A DNA stretch of 13,181 nt. Source: JBBSGC01 sp038254525 (GTDB taxonomy: Bacteria; Actinomycetota; Actinomycetes; Propionibacteriales; Nocardioidaceae). The DNA is taken from assembly GCA_038254525.1 (NCBI GenBank), contig JBBSGC010000051.1, positions 1 to 13,181 of the forward strand, given 5' to 3'. The position numbers and the translations under genes are program-made. Below, in pieces: positions 10,009 through 13,181 of the stretch. How positions within the stretch are numbered: position 1 is the stretch's first letter; the number at the start of each line of letters is the position of its first letter. Under the pieces are notes generated by a model, which saw nothing but the letters and a program-made list of their open reading frames with translations, ran no database searches and was not told where the DNA came from.

Positions 10009-10063
10009 GTTTGCCGTTGTTTGACTCGATTAAACTCTGTTAGAAGTTGTTTGTCAGCATTGT
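10009..10063. repeat. 10-bp phased TT repeat array, candidate binding site for a BldC-like protein
   Basis: Six consecutive pentamers at exact 10-bp steps each have TT at positions 2-3: GTTTG (10009), GTTTG (10019), ATTAA (10029), GTTAG (10039), GTTTG (10049) and ATTGT (10059). The larger unit GTTGTTTG repeats at 10016 and 10046. The island is AT-rich against a very GC-rich background. It covers the putative LysM promoter and leader and abuts the promoter of the gene at 10101. BldC of Streptomyces binds AT-rich direct repeats with a 10-bp period as cooperative head-to-tail multimers. Confidence 0.6.
10029..10057 (-). promoter_or_regulatory. Candidate promoter of the LysM/Rv3235-family gene pair
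   Basis: On the minus strand CTGACA (10057-10052), a 17-nt spacer and TTTAAT (10034-10029) form the best sigma-70-like pair in the window. It would give a leader of about 24 nt containing GAAGG before ATG 9998. The -10 lacks the conserved A at position 2. Both elements lie inside the phased repeat array. Confidence 0.45.
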
Positions 10064-10068
10064 CCACA
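10060..10068 (+). promoter_or_regulatory. DnaA-box-like TTGTCCACA, extended by the shared TCCACAG motif
   Basis: TTGTCCACA equals the preferred DnaA box of Streptomyces and mycobacteria. The following G completes the TCCACAG heptamer (10063-10069) also found upstream of comF and of the SAF gene. A short dyad GCCGG-CA-CCGGC (10070-10081) follows directly. It sits about 32-41 bp before the ATG of the gene at 10101, i.e. over its -35 region if the transcript is leaderless. Confidence 0.45.
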
Positions 10069-10088
10069 GGCCGGCACCGGCGGGCGGC

Positions 10089-10094
10089 TAGCGT
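10089..10094 (+). promoter_or_regulatory. Probable -10 element of the gene at 10101 (leaderless)
   Basis: TAGCGT matches TANNNT and ends 6 nt before ATG 10101. No ribosome binding site lies between them (GCGGAC). The -35 region has no TTGACA-like hexamer and is occupied by the DnaA-like/TCCACAG motif, hinting at activator dependence. Confidence 0.6.
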
Positions 10095-10100
10095 GCGGAC

Positions 10101-10667
10101 ATGCGCTGGGACGATCTGTTCGCCGACCTCGAGGTCGAGGCGGCCGCGGCAGCGGAGGCCGCTCGCGATGCCGAGATAGCCGAGCGCACTCGCACCGAGC
10201 TGGCCAGAGTCGGCCTGATGGATCGGCTGCAAGCGGTCGTGCACCGGTCGGTCACGCTCCACGTCGAGCAGGTGGGAGCCCTCAGCGGCACGCTGCTGCG
10301 GGTGACCGGGCGCTGGCTGCTCCTCGAGGCGACCACCGTGGAGTGGCTCGTGTCCCTCTCGGCGGTGCTCGGGGTCAGCGGGCTGCCCGCACGGGCGTCA
10401 TCGCCGGAGCGCGGATCGGCCGTTGAGTTGGCCAGCAGCTGGGGTGCCGCCTGGCGCGTTCTGGCGCGAGACCGTACGCAGGTGCAGGTAGTGCGGCGGG
10501 ACGGCACGACTGTGCGCGGCGTACCCCAGCGGGTCGGTGCCGACTTCGTCGAGCTCCTGCCGCCGCCGGCGGTCGACGACTCCGCGCGACGGGGCGGGAC
10601 GATGTCCGAGCTGCTGCCGTTCGCCGCCGTGCTGGCGGTTCGGTGTCCGCGGGAGCGGACCGGCTGA
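10101..10667 (+). CDS. Conserved actinobacterial protein of unknown function
   Basis: The 188-residue protein starts MRWDDLFADLE, followed by an Ala/Glu-rich helix (about 10-47) that could form a coiled coil. The rest is beta-rich: VTLHVEQVGALSGTLLRVTG and WLLLEATTVEWLV (about 50-84), then TQVQVVRRDGTTVRGVPQRV and ADFVELLP (about 126-153), then LLPFAAVLAVRC. The repeated pattern of short strands around a polar turn, ending in a strand that reads out a residue such as VELL, recalls small Sm-like or SH3-like barrels. I recognise the MRWD(D/Q)LFADLE opening as recurrent in high-GC Actinobacteria but know no function. There is no signal peptide, membrane segment or catalytic motif. It is divergent from the LysM gene and convergent with the HTH gene. 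The start is supported by the -10 box 6 nt upstream. Confidence 0.86.
   Translation: MRWDDLFADLEVEAAAAAEAARDAEIAERTRTELARVGLMDRLQAVVHRSVTLHVEQVGALSGTLLRVTGRWLLLEATTVEWLVSLSAVLGVSGLPARASSPERGSAVELASSWGAAWRVLARDRTQVQVVRRDGTTVRGVPQRVGADFVELLPPPAVDDSARRGGTMSELLPFAAVLAVRCPRERTG
10645..10660. terminator. Small hairpin between convergent genes
   Basis: GTCCGC and GCGGAC pair over 6 bp with a GGGA (GNRA-type) tetraloop, just before the stop of the gene at 10101 and 15 nt from the stop of the convergent HTH gene. It could stop transcripts from both sides, but has no U-tract on either strand. Confidence 0.35.
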
Positions 10668-10674
10668 GCGTTAG

Positions 10675-10929
10675 TCAAACCGTGCTGGTCGAGTCCTCGG
10701 CCTCGGCTTCACCCCACGGATGGGCCGCAATGTAGTCACGGGTCGAGGAGTACTGCCGCTGGATGTACGCCTCGAGCTGCTCGGCCTCGATCCGCCACTG
10801 GCCACGTCCGCCGACCTTGATCGCCGGCAGGTCGCCGCTGCGGACCAGCGCGTATGCCTGCGCCGCAGAGATGCTGAGGGTCTCGGAGACGTCGGTCAGC
10901 GAGAGGAACCGAGGCTGGTCCAGGGGCAT
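10675..10929 (-). CDS. Small excisionase/BldC-like helix-turn-helix DNA-binding protein
   Basis: The 84-residue protein is essentially one MerR-like (HTH_17/excisionase-type) winged helix: FLSLTDVSETLSISAAQAYA (helix-turn-helix, about 8-27), LVRSGDLPAIKVGGRGQWRI (recognition helix end and wing, 29-47), EAEQLEAYIQRQY (C-terminal helix), then an acidic tail. It has no effector or catalytic domain, as in BldC of Streptomyces. It is not phage-linked: no integrase, att site or phage gene is nearby, so a chromosomal regulator is more likely than a true excisionase. ATG 10929 is chosen because the product starts at the usual point and CAGAAT lies 6 nt before it; a longer frame upstream runs through the divergent promoter. 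The phased AT-rich array at 10009-10063 is an attractive target. Confidence 0.92.
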   Translation of the reverse strand: MPLDQPRFLSLTDVSETLSISAAQAYALVRSGDLPAIKVGGRGQWRIEAEQLEAYIQRQYSSTRDYIAAHPWGEAEAEDSTSTV

Positions 10930-10935
10930 GGCCCG

Positions 10936-10941
10936 ATTCTG
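10936..10941 (-). promoter_or_regulatory. Probable -10 element of the HTH gene (leaderless)
   Basis: On the minus strand CAGAAT is followed by six bases (CGGGCC) and then the ATG. This is the same hexamer and spacing as before the response regulator gene at 3937. No ribosome binding site or -35 box is evident. Confidence 0.5.
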
Positions 10942-10967
10942 ACATCGCGGACCTCCGACGCGACGGC

Positions 10968-10977
10968 ATCCACAGCC
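10968..10977 (+). promoter_or_regulatory. TCCACAG motif in the HTH/SAF divergent region
   Basis: ATCCACAGCC is the third intergenic copy of the heptamer. It lies between the divergent HTH and SAF genes, 80 bp before ATG 11049, and 40 bp before the HTH start on the other strand. A short dyad CCCG-TT-CGGG follows at 10982-10991. Confidence 0.4.
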
Positions 10978-11012
10978 CGGCCCCGTTCGGGTCGACTCCC
11001 TGGGGACAGGGT

Positions 11013-11041
11013 CTGGACGTCTGGTGCCAAACCGGCACAAT
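11013..11041 (+). promoter_or_regulatory. Candidate SAF gene promoter (CTGGAC-17-CACAAT)
   Basis: CTGGAC (11013-11018), a 17-nt spacer and CACAAT (11036-11041) form a plausible promoter. The -10 ends 7 nt before ATG 11049. It overlaps the alternative ATG at 11040, which argues that 11049 is the true start of a leaderless transcript. Confidence 0.5.
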
Positions 11042-11048
11042 GACGCCC

Positions 11049-11750
11049 ATGAGCAGTCTCGGGGGAGGGCGTTCCCGCGCCGGCGGGGAGGCCGGCGGGG
11101 CCGGCGTGCGAGCGGCCCGCCGGCTGTCATCGAGCCGCTGGCGTGATCCGAGGCTTGCGGTCGGCGTCGCGCTGGTGGCCGTGTGCACGGTGCTCGGGGG
11201 GCGGTTGCTGGCCGCATCCGACGACACCACGGCCGTGTGGGCCCTGCGGGCTGACGCCGACGCCGGCGTGGCGCTCGACGCCGACCTGGTGCAGGTGGCG
11301 CGCGTTCACTTCGACGACGCCGCGGTGGCTGCGGAGTACCTGCCGGCCGACCGCTCGCTACCTCCCGGCCTGCTGACTGCCCGGGCGATGAGCAGCGGTG
11401 AGCTCGTCTCCCGCTCGTCGCTGGTCAGCCCGGCCGCCGACCCGGTCGAGCTCCCCGTCGCCGTCACCGACGGTGCCCGACCTCCCGACCTGGCTGTCGG
11501 TGACTTCGTCGACGTCTGGGTTACGCCGGACTCCGGCCCGCCCGGCGGTGCTCGAACCACCTCGTCGAGCGCCGAGCGGATCTTGGCCGCCATCCGGGTG
11601 CTCGACGTCGACAGCTCATCGGCCGGGATCGGCGGTGGTGGCTCGGCGGTCGTGGTGCTGGCGCTCGACGAGCCGGCCGCCCGCGACCTTGGCGGGGTGC
11701 TGACCTCGCTGCACAACGGTGCCGTGGTGCTCGTCCGGGTCGGCTCGTAG
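11049..11750 (+). CDS. SAF-domain membrane protein, CpaB/RcpC-like
   Basis: The 233-residue protein has a Gly/Arg-rich cytoplasmic N-terminus, one membrane segment (about 36-56, LAVGVALVAVCTVLGGRLLA), and a SAF domain at about 62-128 containing VWALRADADAGVALDADLV and LLTARAMSSGELVSRSSLV. A beta-rich region follows (135-233) with LAVGDFVDVWVTP and SAVVVLALDEPAARDL. This is the layout of CpaB/RcpC, the periplasmic usher-like partner of Tad/Flp pili, though shorter than typical CpaB. In Actinobacteria such genes often stand with a CpaE-like ATPase, as here: the next gene begins 12 nt after the stop. An in-frame ATG at 11040 would add three residues but lies within the -10 box. A role in a Tad-like envelope machine is inferred from domain and neighbour only. 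Confidence 0.91.
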   Translation: MSSLGGGRSRAGGEAGGAGVRAARRLSSSRWRDPRLAVGVALVAVCTVLGGRLLAASDDTTAVWALRADADAGVALDADLVQVARVHFDDAAVAAEYLPADRSLPPGLLTARAMSSGELVSRSSLVSPAADPVELPVAVTDGARPPDLAVGDFVDVWVTPDSGPPGGARTTSSSAERILAAIRVLDVDSSSAGIGGGGSAVVVLALDEPAARDLGGVLTSLHNGAVVLVRVGS

Positions 11751-11762
11751 GGGACGCCGACG

Positions 11763-13070
11763 GTGCAGGTGCTGCTGGCAGCCGCGGGAGAGCCGTGGGA
11801 GGTGCACGTTCTCGAGGCCCTGCAACGGCGGGCGTCGCCACTGGTACTGGTGCGGCGCTGCATGGACGTTGCCGACGCCGTCGCGACGGCGGCCAGTGGC
11901 CAGGCTGACGCCGTGCTGCTGAGCAGAGCCCTGGGCGGTCTCGACTCCGACGTGGTGGCCCGGATCGCGGAGACCGGGGCGGTGCCGGTAGGTCTGGTCG
12001 GCGGCTCCGGCGAGGGGGTCGGCGAGGAGCAGGGCGACGACGACGCGGCGGTGCTGACCCGGATGGGGGTCGCGTGCCTGGTGCGCTGGGACGCCCTTGA
12101 CACGCTGCCGGACCTGCTGCGCGAGCATTCCGAAGCCGAGCAGCGGGGATCGGGTTCGGCTGACGCGGAGCTGCGGCCCGAGGAGGGGTTCGCCGACCAT
12201 GACGTCCCCGGGCCGGGAGCGCCACTGCCGCTCGGCCGGGTCATCGCCTGCTGGGGTCCCACCGGCGCTCCCGGCCGCAGCACCGTCGCCCTGGGTCTGG
12301 CCAGTGAGCTGAGCGCTCGCAGCGTGCCGACCCTGCTGGTGGATGCCGACGTCTACGGAGGTGCCCTCGGCACCATGCTCGCCCTGCTCGACGAGGTGTC
12401 CGGTGTCATCGCGGCCGCCCGCTCGGCCGGCACCGGCTCCTTGACACTCGCCGGCCTGCACGGGCATGTGTTGGAGATCGAGCCTTACCTCCGGGTGCTC
12501 ACCGGTGTGCCGCGGGCGGACCGCTGGCCCCAGCTGCGTCCATCGGCGATGCAGCAGCTGCTGCACTCGGCCCGGCAGATGGCGCCACTGGTCATCCTCG
12601 ACTGCGCCTTCAACCTCGAGCAGGACGAGGAGCTGTCCTTCGACACCGCCGCCCCCCAGCGCAACGGCGCCACGTTGACGCTGTTGGCGCGGGCCGACAC
12701 CGTGCTGGTCGTCGGCTCGGCCGACCCGCTCGGTCTTTCCCGGCTCGCCCGTGGAGTTCTCGACCTCCGGGAGGCCGTCCCGGGGGCCGACGTCGCGGTT
12801 GTCGTCAACCGCGTACGCCCGGGTCTTGGCTGGTCGACCGACGAGATCGGCGACACCGTCGAGCGGTTCACCGGTCTGCGGCCGGTGGCCTACCTCCCCG
12901 ACGACCGGGCGGCTACCGACAAGGCGTGGGTGACCGGCCGCACGCTGCGCAGCTGCGCGTCCGGCTCGCCCCTCACCCGGGCGCTCGGCGCGCTCGCCGC
13001 TGAGCTGGCCGGGCTCCCCGCGACCGGACGGCGTCGGCAGCTCCGCTTCGCTCGCGCTGTCAAGGCATAG
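11763..13070 (+). CDS. CpaE/TadZ-like MinD-type ATPase with unusual Walker A
   Basis: The 435-residue protein has an N-terminal region (about 1-120) that resembles a receiver-like domain without a clear phosphorylation site, an acidic linker (about 122-158) and a MinD/ParA-type ATPase domain (160-410). Walker A reads GPTGAPGRST (165-174): in the deviant KGGxGK(T/S) pattern, T167 replaces the signature Lys and R172 replaces the P-loop Lys. Walker A' is VDADVYGG (D194, D196) and Walker B is PLVILDC (D280). CpaE/TadZ proteins place Tad pilus assembly sites in the cell. The substitutions suggest altered or lost ATP hydrolysis, though related actinobacterial proteins also carry Arg there as far as I recall. 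It follows the SAF gene by 12 nt and precedes the next gene by 3 nt, in one operon. The GTG start has only GGGGA as a weak ribosome binding site. Confidence 0.9.
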   Translation: MQVLLAAAGEPWEVHVLEALQRRASPLVLVRRCMDVADAVATAASGQADAVLLSRALGGLDSDVVARIAETGAVPVGLVGGSGEGVGEEQGDDDAAVLTRMGVACLVRWDALDTLPDLLREHSEAEQRGSGSADAELRPEEGFADHDVPGPGAPLPLGRVIACWGPTGAPGRSTVALGLASELSARSVPTLLVDADVYGGALGTMLALLDEVSGVIAAARSAGTGSLTLAGLHGHVLEIEPYLRVLTGVPRADRWPQLRPSAMQQLLHSARQMAPLVILDCAFNLEQDEELSFDTAAPQRNGATLTLLARADTVLVVGSADPLGLSRLARGVLDLREAVPGADVAVVVNRVRPGLGWSTDEIGDTVERFTGLRPVAYLPDDRAATDKAWVTGRTLRSCASGSPLTRALGALAAELAGLPATGRRRQLRFARAVKA

Positions 13071-13073
13071 GCC

Positions 13074-13181
13074 GTGCGCGTCTACGTCCCGCTGGCCATC
13101 GCCGAGCTGCGCGCCCTGGCCACCACGCGGCGCCTTCCCGGGCCGCTCGAGGCCTACGCCGTCACTTCACCGTTGCGTGTC
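13074..13181 (+). CDS. DUF6912-like protein, N-terminal part (3' end outside window)
   Basis: A GTG 3 nt after the CpaE-like stop opens a frame that runs to the window edge (36 codons seen). The translation MRVYVPLAIAELRALATTRR, then LPGPLEAYAVTSPLRV, matches the N-terminal pattern of a small actinobacterial family (DUF6912) that I recognise by MRVYVPLT and AYAVTP. No function is known to me. The tight spacing places it in the SAF-CpaE operon. The codon bias fits a real gene, but with only 36 residues in view the family call is moderate. Confidence 0.75.
   Translation, partial: MRVYVPLAIAELRALATTRRLPGPLEAYAVTSPLRV

Noticed and set aside
9288..10262. Longer LysM protein starting at 10262
   Set aside because: The extension would cross the AT-rich promoter island and overlap 160 bases of the divergent gene. 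ATG 9998 has a ribosome binding site.
10675..10929. Phage or integrative element excisionase
   Set aside because: The HTH fold resembles excisionases, but no integrase, direct-repeat att sites, tRNA gene or base composition shift is present and the neighbours are chromosomal.
11040..11048. ATG 11040 as start of the SAF gene
   Set aside because: It overlaps the likely -10 box CACAAT and has no ribosome binding site; ATG 11049 has the spacing seen at four other genes.

Overview
The window is a gene-dense, very GC-rich stretch of an actinobacterial chromosome. The evidence is the strong G/C bias at third codon positions, frequent GTG starts, an MtrB-LpqB pair, a long-form hibernation factor next to SecA1, and a Rv3235-type protein beside secA. 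The gene order (mtrB, lpqB, comF, hpf, NarL-type regulator, secA) is the conserved order I know from Streptomyces and related high-GC Actinobacteria. I cannot name a genus. No tRNA, rRNA, CRISPR array, insertion sequence or broken gene is visible, and no stretch above 300 bases lacks a gene. The longest non-coding gap is about 120 bases.

Left part (1-3216): the 3' end of mtrB, a histidine kinase for cell wall and division control, overlaps lpqB, the lipoprotein that modulates it. comF follows behind its own promoter. Middle (3217-8811): hpf has a leadered promoter and a good ribosome binding site. A LuxR-type response regulator follows from what looks like a leaderless promoter and overlaps a YcaQ/AlkX-type DNA glycosylase gene. 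secA then starts from a promoter buried in the end of the glycosylase gene.

Right part (8812-13181) is less characterised. On the minus strand a membrane LysM protein gene is coupled by an ATGA overlap to a Rv3235-family gene. Divergent from them is a conserved gene of unknown function (10101-10667). A small excisionase/BldC-like HTH gene is convergent to that gene and divergent from a SAF-domain (CpaB/RcpC-like) gene. The SAF gene is followed by a CpaE/TadZ-like ATPase gene and the start of a DUF6912-like gene. SAF and CpaE-like proteins normally belong to Tad/Flp pilus machinery, but no pilin, TadA, TadB or TadC gene is in view.

The main non-coding finding is the 102-base divergent region 9999-10100. 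It holds an AT-rich island in which a TT step recurs exactly every 10 bp six times (10009-10063). This is the kind of phased direct repeat that BldC-type proteins are known to bind as head-to-tail multimers, and a protein of that type is encoded about 600 bp away. The array ends in a perfect actinobacterial-type DnaA box. Two further patterns run through the window. Five genes have a YANNNT hexamer 6-7 nt before the start codon, pointing to leaderless transcripts. A TCCACAG heptamer lies upstream of comF, the unknown gene and the SAF gene, but not upstream of hpf or secA.
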